Virus record (IMG/VR): IMGVR_UViG_3300044859_002374
Coordinates: 1-64,000 of that record
DNA: 64,000 nucleotides
Reading direction: 5' to 3' (one strand)
Source of the DNA: a virus
How positions within the stretch are numbered: the first letter of the stretch is position 1; every line of letters starts with the position of its first letter. Below the pieces are notes generated by a model. That model did not search any database and was not told the DNA's origin. It was given only the letters and a program-made list of their open reading frames with translations. The position numbers and the translations under genes were made by a program. Positions 8,834 through 18,598 of this stretch are shown here, piece after piece.

Positions 8834-10443
8834 ATATACTAGATTCCCAAGAAATAATTAAAGAACTTGATTTATTGATCAGATCAAAAAGACCTATCAT
8901 TTATCTTGTCACCCAAGAAGAAAACAGAGTTGTTGATGCAATTGACGAATTATGTTCAAATGCAAGTCCTTCTTGGGATTTATTACAATGGGATATAGTA
9001 TCTGGCTTACACTCTTCATATCCTGAATTTCTACCTGTAAAACCAAACGAAAGAATTCTAGATCAAGATGAAATTCTTACTTGGTTCAAAGATCTTGTTG
9101 TACCAAAAAATAAATATGCAATTTTAGTGGTAAAAGATTTTAATAAATTTTTTGGTTCCAATAACTATAAGAATCAGATTGAATTAAGAATTATAAGGCA
9201 AATCAAGAATCTTTCTCAGCAATTTATTACTGAAAATAAAACTCTTGTTATCATTTCCAATTCATTAGAAATACCTTCAGAATTGGAAAAATTTCTTCCT
9301 GTTCTTGATTATCCATTACCTAGCAAATCTGAAATAAAAATAAAGATTGGTGATTTGCTAAAAAGAGCATCCCAAAGAAAAAATCTTGCAGATAAATTCA
9401 AGACTCAATACACTGAAGATGAATTAGATTCAATTGTTAATTCATTTCGTGGTCTTACACTATCTGAATGTGAACAAGTGTGTGCATATTGCATGATAAA
9501 ACATTCAGAACTTTCTAATGAGGCTATTTCCCAGCAAAAGAAAGATATTATCAGGAAATCAGGTTTGCTAGATTGGATTGACCCAGAGACAAATCTAGAT
9601 AAAATTGGTGGTCTTGATGGCTTGAAAACTTGGCTTTACAAGAGACAAAATGCTTTTTCACAAGATGCAGTGGATTATGGGCTTCCTTCAAGTCCAAAAG
9701 GTATTTTACTTGTAGGTATTCAGGGTGCTGGAAAATCTTTATTTGCTAAAGCTGTATCTTCTTATTGGAATTTTCCATTGCTAAGATTAGATATGGGAAA
9801 AGTATTTTCAGGTCTGGTAGGTTCATCTGAAAATAATATGAGGCAGGTATTTAGAGTAGCAGAATCAGTTGCTCCCTGCATATTATGGTGTGATGAAATC
9901 GACAAAGGAATGTCAGGCACCAGATCTTCTGGATCTACTGATGGTGGAACAACTTCAAGAGTTTTGGGTTCTTGGCTCACTTGGATGCAAGAAAGAACAG
10001 CGCCAGTTTTTGTCATTGCAACAGCTAATGATGTTTCAAACCTACCGCCAGAATTATTGAGAAAAGGCAGATTTGATGAAATATTTTTTGTTGATCTTCC
10101 AAATCTCACAGAAAGAAAAAAAATATTTGAAATCCACATTGAAAAACGTGGAAGAAATATTGACAAATTTAACTTATCTACACTGGCAAAAGAATCTCAA
10201 TTTTATACTGGTGCTGAAATTGAATCCTCTATAGAATCTGCATTGTATGAAGCATTTAGCGACAACAAAAGAGAAATCACAACAAATGATATTCTTTTAT
10301 CTCTGGAGAATACAGTTCCCATTTCCAAGCTCATGAAAGAAGATATTGAAGCTTTAAGAAAATGGGCTTCAGATCGTGCTAGAAATGCTTCTTGTAATGA
10401 TGTAAAATACAACATGCCAGATTTTAAAGAGGAAGATTTATAA
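8830..10443 (+). CDS. Ycf46-like AAA+ ATPase
   Basis: The protein has 537 residues. The N-terminal part ('LDLLIRSKRPIIYLVTQEENRVVDAI') matches the opening of Ycf46-type proteins of plastids, cyanobacteria and other bacteria. The AAA+ domain runs from about 285: Walker A GIQGAGKS, Walker B 'ILWCDEID', a sensor 'IATAND' and an arginine finger 'RKGRFDEIFFVDLP', as in the FtsH/Cdc48 class. There is no HExxH protease domain, so it is not FtsH. The start overlaps the previous stop by 4 bases. In this operon a remodelling role at the replication fork is possible; the cellular function of Ycf46 is not well defined. Confidence 0.85.
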   Translation: MNILDSQEIIKELDLLIRSKRPIIYLVTQEENRVVDAIDELCSNASPSWDLLQWDIVSGLHSSYPEFLPVKPNERILDQDEILTWFKDLVVPKNKYAILVVKDFNKFFGSNNYKNQIELRIIRQIKNLSQQFITENKTLVIISNSLEIPSELEKFLPVLDYPLPSKSEIKIKIGDLLKRASQRKNLADKFKTQYTEDELDSIVNSFRGLTLSECEQVCAYCMIKHSELSNEAISQQKKDIIRKSGLLDWIDPETNLDKIGGLDGLKTWLYKRQNAFSQDAVDYGLPSSPKGILLVGIQGAGKSLFAKAVSSYWNFPLLRLDMGKVFSGLVGSSENNMRQVFRVAESVAPCILWCDEIDKGMSGTRSSGSTDGGTTSRVLGSWLTWMQERTAPVFVIATANDVSNLPPELLRKGRFDEIFFVDLPNLTERKKIFEIHIEKRGRNIDKFNLSTLAKESQFYTGAEIESSIESALYEAFSDNKREITTNDILLSLENTVPISKLMKEDIEALRKWASDRARNASCNDVKYNMPDFKEEDL

Positions 10444-11249
10444 TGAGCGACAGTGATATCTTTGAAGATTTAATAGGATTGAAAATTACTGTTGATGATA
10501 TGAAGCATCATGCTAAGCTAGCAAGAATGAAAGAAGGCAAAGGCTGCTTTGTGTGTGACTACAATGGTTACACAACAAACTATCAAGGCAAAGCTGTCAT
10601 GTGCACTTGTACCAAGGAAAAGTTTTTTCTTGAGTTGTTTCAAAGAGCAAATGTGCCTTCACTTTTTTATAAAAAAACTTCAGATGATTGGAACACTCGC
10701 ACTGACTCGTTGGGTAATGATCTTGGTCCTCAACAAAAAATAAGTGAGATGGTTTATTCATTGTTGAAGTTTTATGATAAAAATTTATATAAAATCTGCA
10801 ATGGGGTCAATATAAAGATCACTCACACAGGTAACATCAGGAACAATCTTCATTCTATGATGTTTGAGGGAAGTTATGGCTCTGGCAAGACATTTATCGC
10901 TAGTGTTTTGGTTCAATCTGCAATAAGGCAAGGTCTCACTGCTAAATATTATGATTGGGCTGATATGATTCAAACATTGTCTGATTTTGACAAAAAATCA
11001 GAAGCAGATACTTTACTAGAAGAATTTAAGCATTTAGATTTTATTGCTATTGATGGGGTGGAGATATACCAATATATGCCTCCTCAAATAATTCCACAGC
11101 TGGATAGAGTTTCCAAAGCTAGATTGAATTCTGGCAAACCATCCATTATAATGACATTTGGAAATATACTCAATTATAATGGTGGTAGTGGTTGGAATTC
11201 ATTAATTAAGAATTGCCTTCACATACGATTACCACAGACAGTAAGGTAA
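10443..11249 (+). CDS. DnaC/IstB-type helicase loader ATPase
   Basis: The protein has 268 residues, with a TAATG overlap with the AAA+ gene and a GAGGA ribosome site. It has an N-terminal four-cysteine cluster (CFVCDYNG ... CTC), as in zinc-binding DnaC/DnaI-type loaders, then an AAA+ core with Walker A GSYGSGKT near residue 143 and Walker B-like 'FIAIDG'. The end ('IIPQLDRVSKARLNSGKPSIIMTFGN') matches DnaC/DnaI. The family loads the DnaB helicase onto single-stranded DNA. It lies directly upstream of the helicase gene. An unusual point is Gly in place of Glu after the Walker B Asp. Confidence 0.8.
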   Translation: MSDSDIFEDLIGLKITVDDMKHHAKLARMKEGKGCFVCDYNGYTTNYQGKAVMCTCTKEKFFLELFQRANVPSLFYKKTSDDWNTRTDSLGNDLGPQQKISEMVYSLLKFYDKNLYKICNGVNIKITHTGNIRNNLHSMMFEGSYGSGKTFIASVLVQSAIRQGLTAKYYDWADMIQTLSDFDKKSEADTLLEEFKHLDFIAIDGVEIYQYMPPQIIPQLDRVSKARLNSGKPSIIMTFGNILNYNGGSGWNSLIKNCLHIRLPQTVR

Positions 11250-11252
11250 AAG

Positions 11253-12809
11253 ATGAGTCAAGAACACTATGATTTAGAAGTTTTAGCACTTGCCCATATC
11301 ACTAAAAGTGCTAAAAGTATGGACAAATTGCTGTCTAAAAATATTACTAAAGATCACTTCAATTATATTGCTGAAAGCGAAACAGTTTCATACACCAAAG
11401 GCATTTTTGACTTAATCCTTAAGTATTATGAATTGTCAGGTGGATCTTTATTTACATCATACGTATTGGGTCAAAAACTTAATGACCCTAAGGTGAAAGA
11501 AAGATCAAAAGCAAAAGTACTCACTCTTTGGGAAGAAATTGAAAATACAGAAGTTAATGAAAATGATTTTCATGAAGTTCTTTCTCAGATAAAAGAGCGA
11601 AGGTGCTACAACATCCTCACTGACATGTTGGATGAAAGTCATGCTTCTTTCACTCAACAGGACATCAAATCAACAGTTAATGTCATTAGAGACAATCTAG
11701 ACAAAATTCAAGAAGAGCTTTCTGAATTTGGTGCTGATAGACATTCATTTGATGTCACTCAATCTGGTGATTTTTTCAGAAATGAATATGATAAAAGAAT
11801 AAATCATCCTGAATTATTTAAGGGTATTGAATGTGGTGTTAGCAACATCGATACTAAGACATTTGGATGGTTACCAGGTCAGATTGTAGTTTTCTTAGCT
11901 CCTTCTTCTGGTGGAAAATCTGTAATGCTTTTGAATTCTGCTATTCATGCTCACAGAAAAAATAAAAAGAATGTTCTTTACATGTCTTTTGAAATGAACT
12001 CTTGGTTATGTCTATTAAGGCATATATCTCTGTCATTTGAAATTCCATATTCTCAACTCAAAGATAATAATTTGTCTCCAGATGAATTAAAGTCTATTGT
12101 TGATGGGTTGAATGATTCTAAATCCGGAGCTTATTTTGAATACGATGTAAACATGGAAGATCCTACTCCTGAGTATATTGATCAAAAAATCAGAGAATTG
12201 ATTGCTACTAAAGGCAAACCAGATATGTTAGTTGTTGACTACATAGGTAACATGACTGTTAGGAATGCTGTCAATGGTGCAAAAGACTGGGAAAATCAAT
12301 CTAAAGCAATTACAGAATTATTCAAAATGGCTAAAAGATACAACATTCCAATTATCACAGCACAACAGATAAACAGAGAAACTATCAGAGATTCTAGAAA
12401 GTCCAAAGAAGCTAATAAATTCATGTCTTATGATCAAGCTGCTGCTTCTGGTGGACAAAACTTAATGCACCTTTGCACATATGCTATTGCAATGGAACCT
12501 AATCGTGAAAAGGGATATTGTGTATTTCATCCTGTTAAAATGCGCGATGCTTGGTTCAATCCTTTTCCAGTAAGAATGAATCCAGAATATAACAAAGTTG
12601 AAGAAATGACACCTGAAGAGCAAGAGACTATAATGGGTTATCATACTGCAGCTAGTGGAAATGTCACTGTAAAATCAACTTCTGAAGTTACTGGTGGCAA
12701 AACTCCATTGCATCCCAAGAAATTAGATGAAGTGGAAGAAATTGGATTTGAGAGAGTCCAAGATGATGATGAAGAAGAAATCAACCTTGCAGATTGGGTT
12801 CTTTCATAA
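11253..12809 (+). CDS. dnaB: Replicative DNA helicase, DnaB family
   Basis: The protein has 518 residues. It has an N-terminal helical domain (about 1-150) and a RecA-fold SF4 motor: Walker A APSSGGKS near residue 220, 'LYMSFEMN' (H1a Glu), Walker B 'MLVVDYIGNM' and 'IITAQQINRE', typical of DnaB. It unwinds the replication fork as a ring hexamer and recruits primase. The C-terminal 60 residues are acidic and likely disordered. It follows the loader by 3 bases and its TAA overlaps the ATG of the primase zinc protein (TAATG), so loader, helicase and primase part are translationally coupled. Confidence 0.92.
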   Translation: MSQEHYDLEVLALAHITKSAKSMDKLLSKNITKDHFNYIAESETVSYTKGIFDLILKYYELSGGSLFTSYVLGQKLNDPKVKERSKAKVLTLWEEIENTEVNENDFHEVLSQIKERRCYNILTDMLDESHASFTQQDIKSTVNVIRDNLDKIQEELSEFGADRHSFDVTQSGDFFRNEYDKRINHPELFKGIECGVSNIDTKTFGWLPGQIVVFLAPSSGGKSVMLLNSAIHAHRKNKKNVLYMSFEMNSWLCLLRHISLSFEIPYSQLKDNNLSPDELKSIVDGLNDSKSGAYFEYDVNMEDPTPEYIDQKIRELIATKGKPDMLVVDYIGNMTVRNAVNGAKDWENQSKAITELFKMAKRYNIPIITAQQINRETIRDSRKSKEANKFMSYDQAAASGGQNLMHLCTYAIAMEPNREKGYCVFHPVKMRDAWFNPFPVRMNPEYNKVEEMTPEEQETIMGYHTAASGNVTVKSTSEVTGGKTPLHPKKLDEVEEIGFERVQDDDEEEINLADWVLS

Positions 12810-13435
12810 TGGAAAAAATCACTAGGCAATACATAGATACATTAATTAGCACAGTTTCTATTGCTAACTATATGGAAGACGAATACAATTCTGATTTCGT
12901 TGATTCCAAGATGTCTAATTGGGCAAATACTTGTTGCCCAATGCCAAATCATGATGATTCTAATCCTTCTTTTGGAGTGAACACAGAATCAAATCGATAT
13001 AATTGTTTTGGCTGTGGTGCTACTGGGGATATTATCAAACTAGTTCAAAATGTTGAAGGCTTGAATTTTATTGAAGCAATCCAGAAAATTTCTTCATATT
13101 CTGGTATTGAAGTTGAAACTACCAATTTAGATTTCAAATATTTGGTAAATGAATTTAAGTCTACTATTAATGATTATCTCAATAAAGAAAATGAAAATAA
13201 ATTTCCTGGTGGTTTGTCCGAAACAAACTTCCTTATTGCATTTAGTGACAGATCTAAAAAGTTCTTAAGATTAGTAAATATAAATGATGAAGATTTCAAT
13301 TGGGTAGAATCTGTTTATAAAGAAATTGAACTTCTCACTGAAAAGCAAGACTATAAAAACTTGACCAAAGTGTGGAAAGATTTTGGTAAACAATCAAAAG
13401 AAAAGATGCTAAAGTACAATGAATCACAATCTTAA
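12809..13435 (+). CDS. Primase zinc-binding domain protein (split DnaG, N part)
   Basis: The protein has 208 residues from the ATG at 12809 that overlaps the helicase stop. Residues about 15-100 are a CHC2 zinc domain of DnaG: Cys43 ('TCCPMPNH'), His48, 'PSF', then 'YNCFGCGATGD' (Cys66, Cys69). The rest is helical and has no RNA-polymerase core or Toprim motif; those are in the separate gene at 22099. In DnaG the zinc domain reads the priming site on the template. The helical C-terminal half may hold the helicase or the catalytic partner (inferred). Its end overlaps the next small gene by 17 bases. Confidence 0.85.
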   Translation: MEKITRQYIDTLISTVSIANYMEDEYNSDFVDSKMSNWANTCCPMPNHDDSNPSFGVNTESNRYNCFGCGATGDIIKLVQNVEGLNFIEAIQKISSYSGIEVETTNLDFKYLVNEFKSTINDYLNKENENKFPGGLSETNFLIAFSDRSKKFLRLVNINDEDFNWVESVYKEIELLTEKQDYKNLTKVWKDFGKQSKEKMLKYNESQS

Positions 13436-13673
13436 TTTGAACATTGCTCCAAGACAAGAAATAGTAGAAAAAATTGAAGAAGCATTTAGAAATCCACCCC
13501 AAGAGATTTCAATTAATGTTATTATCAAAGGCTCAAGTGCTGCAAAATACAATATCTTGAAAACAATGTTGTCAGCATCCTTTCCAGACTTGGAAGATGA
13601 AGAAATAGATAAATATATTATCAGAGCTGGTGTAGAAAGAGAGTTGGAAAAGTTTTCTAATATAATTCAATGA
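13419..13673 (+). CDS. Small protein of unknown function
   Basis: The protein has 84 residues, overlaps the primase zinc gene by 17 bases and its stop overlaps the next ATG. It has mixed alpha/beta character with a short strand 'ISINVIIKG' and a C-terminal helix. The overlap at both ends and the operon position support a real gene. I see no motif. Function unknown; linked to replication by context only. Confidence 0.6.
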   Translation: MNHNLNLNIAPRQEIVEKIEEAFRNPPQEISINVIIKGSSAAKYNILKTMLSASFPDLEDEEIDKYIIRAGVERELEKFSNIIQ

Positions 13674-14485
13674 TTGACAAGCATCTTATAATATATCCAG
13701 AAATAGCAGCTAGTTGTTTAAAAAACAATGAGGCTGATTTGTATATTATTTGGCTTTTATCTAAAAAGATTGACATTGAAGGAAATGGTATTGTGAATCT
13801 GGCTGATATATTAAATATCACCAACAAAGTTTTGTCATTGAAATCAACTTGGGCATATACAAAAATATCCAAGGGTGAAAATACATATTGGCGAAAACCT
13901 TATGGTAAACATGGAAAAAAACAGTTAGGCTTGCTAGGGATAAATTCTATAATCAAAAGATTAAGTCCTGATATTACTAGATGTAAGCCTATAAAAATTC
14001 CAATTAAGATATTTCACAATTGCTCATCAAAGCAAATTAGAGAAATATTTATTGCTATTGTTGCTTCAAGATACGAAGACCATAGACCTATTAGTATTTC
14101 AACCATATGCAAAAATACAGGTCAAAGTGAGTCATCAGTCAGAAATGCAATTAAATCATCTCAGATGGTGGTTAAATCAAGGAATTTTGAAGTTGTGAGC
14201 AATGGTTATGACTCCAAAGTATTGTCTCACATAATGCAAAATCAAACAGATCCTTGGCGATATAGAATTATTGCTAAGGAAAATTATTACCAACTTTTAA
14301 AACAAATTCCAAATTCTTATTTCTTAAATGAATTTGATCGATTACCTCTTTGTTTGAGACCCAAAGAGTTGAAGCGAAATGACAAAATAATTCTTGCAAA
14401 TCTTGATCCAAGGAAGTATCATAATGGCAAGAATGGTTTTATAGCAGAGAATAATTCTGTATTATCACTAACCTATCATCAATAA
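13670..14485 (+). CDS. Putative DNA-binding protein with winged-helix segment
   Basis: The protein has 271 residues and overlaps the previous stop by 4 bases. A central segment near residues 140-175 ('ISTICKNTGQSESSVRNAIKSSQMV') looks like a helix-turn-helix of the kind found in replication initiators and phage regulators. The flanks are basic. It closes the replication operon just upstream of the polymerase gene. It could be an origin-binding or regulatory protein; this is inferred from the helix-turn-helix and position. No family is recognised. Confidence 0.6.
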   Translation: MIDKHLIIYPEIAASCLKNNEADLYIIWLLSKKIDIEGNGIVNLADILNITNKVLSLKSTWAYTKISKGENTYWRKPYGKHGKKQLGLLGINSIIKRLSPDITRCKPIKIPIKIFHNCSSKQIREIFIAIVASRYEDHRPISISTICKNTGQSESSVRNAIKSSQMVVKSRNFEVVSNGYDSKVLSHIMQNQTDPWRYRIIAKENYYQLLKQIPNSYFLNEFDRLPLCLRPKELKRNDKIILANLDPRKYHNGKNGFIAENNSVLSLTYHQ

Positions 14486-14524
14486 GTGTATGACTGTCTA
14501 TGACGGGGCTTATTCGGGGGAATT

Positions 14525-17500
14525 ATGTGTAACAATAAAGATTTTGTGCATTTGCATGCTCATACTCACTTTTCAATACAAGATGCTTTACCATCTCCAA
14601 AAGCATATGCTCACAAGGCTAGAGAGATGGGTTTTCGTGCTACAGCAATCACTGACCATGGAAAAATGGGCGGTGTAATTGAGTTTGTAGAAAACTGTAA
14701 GATTCCAAGTACTACAGATCCAATTAAGCCAATAATTGGTATTGAAGTGTATACCTGTCCTGATAGATTTGATAAATCTAAAACAGAAGATGGCAGAAGA
14801 AGAAAATTAAATCACCTTACTCTTTTGGCTCAAAATGAAAAGGGTTATAAAAACTTACTCTCATTGTCAGCATTAGGAAATGATCCTGAAGCTTTTCACT
14901 ATTCTCCAAGAGTTGATTGGGAATGTATTGAAAAGCATTCTGAAGGTGTCATTGCTCTTTCGGGCTGTCTTGCATCTGAACTAAATCAACCTTTGATGAA
15001 AGATGACCTTATTACTGCTAACAGTGTTGTTGATAAATTCAAGTCTTTATTTGATGATAGGTATTTTGTTGAACTTCAATATCATGGTATTGAAGAACAG
15101 AAACATAACATGGGACATCTTTTAGATTTAGCTAAAAAATATGACGTTCCAGTTGTTGCGTCAAATGATGTTCATTATTTAGATAAGCTTGATTGGGAAC
15201 TGCACGATGTTCTTATTCAAATGCGAGATCAAAGAGATTCCAGATCAGGTGCTGAGAAGAAGGGTGGCAAAAAAGAAGCATACTCTTCTCACCAGTTCTT
15301 TTTGAAATCTTATGATGACATGACAAAAGTGTTTGGTGTTGGTGCACCAGAAGCTTTGAAAAACTCTGTTCTCATTTCCGAGATGGTGGAAGACTTCTTA
15401 AAGTTGGATGTTCCCCACTTACTTCCAAAAGCTAATATTCCTGATGATCCAGATTTCAGAAAATTCAAGAACTCTAAGCTTCCTTATTACAAAGATAATG
15501 AAGCTTACTTGGCATACCTATGTTTGAATGGTCTAAAACTTGCTGGTTTTGGTGCAAATAAGAAGTATTTAGCTCGGTTACATTATGAACTAACTCAGAT
15601 TTGGCACATGGGCGTTACTGACTATTTCTTAATTCAACGCGAAATGGTTGAATTTATGAAAGGTAGAGACATTCACTATGGAATTCGTGGTTCTGGTGTA
15701 GGGTCATTGGTAAATTTCTGTTTAGAAGTTTGCAATGTTGATCCTGTTCGTTGGAATCTTATGTTTGAAAGATTTCTCAATCCTGGTCGTGGCACTCAAT
15801 ATAAGATTGATTGTTCAGAATATCCTGTGAATCAATGGATGGAGAAATATTCTCATGTTGATCAAATGCCTTTTGTTCAAAAACTCAAGAAGGTTTCTAA
15901 AATTTGGTTGAGCCAAAATCCTGACTATATTGATAAAGAACCTGACATTGAAAAAGAATTGTGGGTTTTAGAAAATCAAGGTTTATGTGCATACGTTTAT
16001 AGTCTTTCAAAAATGGGGATTAAAACAAAAGTTAATGAATCTCAACTTTGGACTTCTGTTATTCTTGGTATTACGGAAGATTTGCCTGAACAAGGTTTAA
16101 GAATTTCCAAAATTGCTGCTCTTCCTGATGTCGATACAGACATTGATGATTCTAAAAGAGCAGATGTAATTGACTGGACCAAGCACAGATTTGGAGATGA
16201 GCATGTTGCACAAATCGGAACATGGGGCAGGTATGGTGCTAAAGCTGCAGTGGTTGGGTGTCTAAAATCTAGTGAAAGATTTACCAATCATCATGGAGAT
16301 TACACTCATTCTGAAGCATTGAAGATATCTGCTCTTATATCCAAAAAGCCTGGATCTACTATTGAAGATACTATTCAAGAAAGTTCTGAGTTTGTCCATT
16401 ATTACAAAATATGGAAGACAGAAATTGACAATGCTATTCACCTTGTAGGCACCATTTCAAACTTTGGTGTTCATGCTAGTGGTGTGCTTGTTTCATCTGA
16501 ACCTATATTTATGCATGCACCTATTGAAAACTCTAAAGGAAACTTGTGTTCAGCATATGACATGAAAAATGTTGAACGCATGGGTCTTGTTAAGTATGAC
16601 TTCTTAGGATTGGCAGCTTTTCAACAAATCTCATTGTGTTTACAGCACATCAAAAGATTGCATGGAAAAGTGATAGAGTTTAAAGATATCGATTTGGAAG
16701 ATCCTAAGATTTTTAAGAACATTTATGCAAAAGGTAAAACTGCATCTGTTTTTCAATTTGCGTCTAAGGGAATGCAACAGGCTCTAAGAGATGTTGAAGC
16801 ATCTAATATTGAAGATTTGATTGCTGTTGCTGCTCTTTACCGTCCTGGTCCTATGGATTTTATTCCACAATATGCATTTGGAAAGAAAAACCCTGAAAGT
16901 GTTCATTATGACCATCCTGTTATCAAACAACACTTGGGTGTGACATATGGAATTATGGTTTATCAAGAGCAAGCTATGAAAATGGCTCGTGATATGGCTG
17001 GATTCACTTGGACTGAAGTTGACAAATTAAGAAAAGCTATTTCGAAAAAATCAGGCAAAGACTTTGATGATGCATGTAATCTTTTCAAGACAAAAAGTAT
17101 CGCAAAGGGTGTAGATGAAACAATAGTTGATTCTGTTCTTCAATTAATGGCAAAGTTTGGCGGATATGCATTTAATAGATCCCATGCATGTGCATATGCA
17201 TTGTTATCATATTTCACTGCATGGTTAAGATATTATTATCCTTCAGAATGGCTTGGATCTTGTATTCAAATAGACCGTTTGGATGAAGATAAACTTGCCA
17301 TATTGCGAAGAGAATGTCAAATTGATAAAATAGTTGTCAAGGAACCTAATATTAATGAGTCTGGTCTTGATACTATGGTAAACACTAAAGGTGAGATTAT
17401 TCTTCCATTATCTGCAGTCAAGGGTGTAGGTGCTCGTGCTGAAGATATCATAAAGAATCAACCTTACGAAGATATCAAGGATCTTTGCTATCGTACAAGA

Positions 17501-17776
17501 CCTAACCGAATGATGATTCAAGCTTTGGCTGAACATAATGCATTAGATTGTTTAACTGATATCTTACAATTTGAATATCTGGAAGACTTCATGGTACATT
17601 GGGATGAAATAGTTACTCAAAGAACTTTAGAAGAAAAGAATGCTGCAAGGCTTAAAAGATTAGCTGATAAAAATTCACTATCAATTGATCAAATAATGTC
17701 TAATAAAGTAAATGACAAACCAACAAAAAGTACGAATAAATTCAATACATTATTAAGTGACAATTTATTTGATTGA
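14525..17776 (+). CDS. dnaE: DNA polymerase III alpha subunit (DnaE type)
   Basis: The protein has 1083 residues; the ATG follows a GGGGGG ribosome site 5 bases upstream. It has an N-terminal PHP domain ('VHLHAHTHFS', His9/11/13, and 'AITDHGKMGG'). Catalytic aspartates are present: PDVDTDID (Asp535, Asp537) and 'KYDFLGL' (Asp692). 'YRPGPMDFIPQY' and 'VYQEQAMKMARDMAGF' are typical of DnaE, and an HhH segment lies near residue 970. There is no 3'-5' exonuclease insertion, so it is not PolC. Two oddities: about 105 extra residues sit between 'RFLNPGRG' and PDVDTDID, which are nearly adjacent in other DnaE proteins, and the C-terminus ends about 110 residues after the HhH, too short for the usual OB and tau-binding domains. 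Role: replicative synthesis. Confidence 0.93.
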   Translation: MCNNKDFVHLHAHTHFSIQDALPSPKAYAHKAREMGFRATAITDHGKMGGVIEFVENCKIPSTTDPIKPIIGIEVYTCPDRFDKSKTEDGRRRKLNHLTLLAQNEKGYKNLLSLSALGNDPEAFHYSPRVDWECIEKHSEGVIALSGCLASELNQPLMKDDLITANSVVDKFKSLFDDRYFVELQYHGIEEQKHNMGHLLDLAKKYDVPVVASNDVHYLDKLDWELHDVLIQMRDQRDSRSGAEKKGGKKEAYSSHQFFLKSYDDMTKVFGVGAPEALKNSVLISEMVEDFLKLDVPHLLPKANIPDDPDFRKFKNSKLPYYKDNEAYLAYLCLNGLKLAGFGANKKYLARLHYELTQIWHMGVTDYFLIQREMVEFMKGRDIHYGIRGSGVGSLVNFCLEVCNVDPVRWNLMFERFLNPGRGTQYKIDCSEYPVNQWMEKYSHVDQMPFVQKLKKVSKIWLSQNPDYIDKEPDIEKELWVLENQGLCAYVYSLSKMGIKTKVNESQLWTSVILGITEDLPEQGLRISKIAALPDVDTDIDDSKRADVIDWTKHRFGDEHVAQIGTWGRYGAKAAVVGCLKSSERFTNHHGDYTHSEALKISALISKKPGSTIEDTIQESSEFVHYYKIWKTEIDNAIHLVGTISNFGVHASGVLVSSEPIFMHAPIENSKGNLCSAYDMKNVERMGLVKYDFLGLAAFQQISLCLQHIKRLHGKVIEFKDIDLEDPKIFKNIYAKGKTASVFQFASKGMQQALRDVEASNIEDLIAVAALYRPGPMDFIPQYAFGKKNPESVHYDHPVIKQHLGVTYGIMVYQEQAMKMARDMAGFTWTEVDKLRKAISKKSGKDFDDACNLFKTKSIAKGVDETIVDSVLQLMAKFGGYAFNRSHACAYALLSYFTAWLRYYYPSEWLGSCIQIDRLDEDKLAILRRECQIDKIVVKEPNINESGLDTMVNTKGEIILPLSAVKGVGARAEDIIKNQPYEDIKDLCYRTRPNRMMIQALAEHNALDCLTDILQFEYLEDFMVHWDEIVTQRTLEEKNAARLKRLADKNSLSIDQIMSNKVNDKPTKSTNKFNTLLSDNLFD

Positions 17777-17785
17777 GGAAATGCT

Positions 17786-18514
17786 ATGAGCAATTTATAT
17801 ACAGAAGAAGATGACGAAAATATAAGCGAAGAAAATGATGACACAATTCTTTTAGCTGATTTCGAATGGAAACCTTTACCAGAAATAACTCCTTGGACTG
17901 ACCCTGATTTTGCTAAAAAAATTGCTGAAAGAATCAAGGGAGTTACAGAAGAAAGTTTTGCTGAAGAAGTGGAAATATGGCAATTCGCAATTGCATCTTT
18001 GCCTGTTTATAATGAATTTGAAATTAGAAGAGAAATTGCCACTTGGGATATTTCAATTCCCAACAAGCATGATTTTGATTTTGAAGCTCATGCTGCAATG
18101 TATGCATTGCAAGTACAATATAGAACAAGATTGTCCGAAATCATTGCCATAGTGTATGCTCATTATGAAATGATCTTTCAAGCACATAAAAACTTGAGAG
18201 AAATAGCAATGAAGTTGACAAATGGTACTAAACCTGATAAGGATGCAGTAGCTACTTTTACAGTAAGTCCATTTTCGGTGGCATTATCACATGCCAAAAG
18301 ACTTTTGAGTTACACAGAAGCAGTATTGAAAAATATTGATTTTGCTGCAACTCAAATGGATCGATTAATGAGAGAACATCAAGCTCTTTCAAGAATCAAT
18401 CAAAGCTTTAACAATGAAGGTTTGTCTTCTCTTTACAGTAAGGATCGACCATCGTTAAAGCAGTATAATAATGATAGTGCTAGTGTAAGAACTAGAAATG
18501 GAAGAATGAAATAA
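17786..18514 (+). CDS. Helical protein of unknown function downstream of polymerase
   Basis: The protein has 242 residues, with a GAGG ribosome site 8 bases before the ATG. The first 25 residues are acidic, the remainder almost all helical ('YRTRLSEIIAIVYAHYEMIFQAHKNLREIAMKL'), with a polar tail. It lies between the polymerase and SSB genes and is probably co-transcribed with the polymerase (9-base gap). A replisome accessory role is plausible from position. I do not recognise a family. Confidence 0.65.
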   Translation: MSNLYTEEDDENISEENDDTILLADFEWKPLPEITPWTDPDFAKKIAERIKGVTEESFAEEVEIWQFAIASLPVYNEFEIRREIATWDISIPNKHDFDFEAHAAMYALQVQYRTRLSEIIAIVYAHYEMIFQAHKNLREIAMKLTNGTKPDKDAVATFTVSPFSVALSHAKRLLSYTEAVLKNIDFAATQMDRLMREHQALSRINQSFNNEGLSSLYSKDRPSLKQYNNDSASVRTRNGRMK

Positions 18515-18528
18515 GTTTTCCATTTCTG

Positions 18529-18557
18529 TTGCAAAAGCCATCAACATATAGTAATAT
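18529..18557 (+). promoter_or_regulatory. Sigma70-type promoter for the SSB gene
   Basis: TTGCAA (18529-18534), 17 bases, TAATAT (18552-18557). The start point would fall near 18564, giving a leader of about 35 bases that holds a short GGGA/TCCC hairpin and the GGAG ribosome site (18588-18591). It gives the SSB gene its own transcription unit, ended by the terminator at 19599. Confidence 0.6.
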
Positions 18558-18598
18558 ATTTGAAGAGGGACCTGTGTTCCCCAGAACGGAGTTTGAAA

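Noticed and set aside
9762-10166. 134-codon leftward open frame opposite the AAA+ gene
   Set aside because: It covers the conserved AAA+ motifs on the other strand and has no features of its own.
8830-10443. FtsH protease
   Set aside because: The AAA+ core is similar but there is no membrane segment and no HExxH protease domain.
15794-16123. Insertion in the polymerase gene as an intein
   Set aside because: It is about 105 residues, shorter than a mini-intein, and lacks the Cys start and His-Asn end of inteins.
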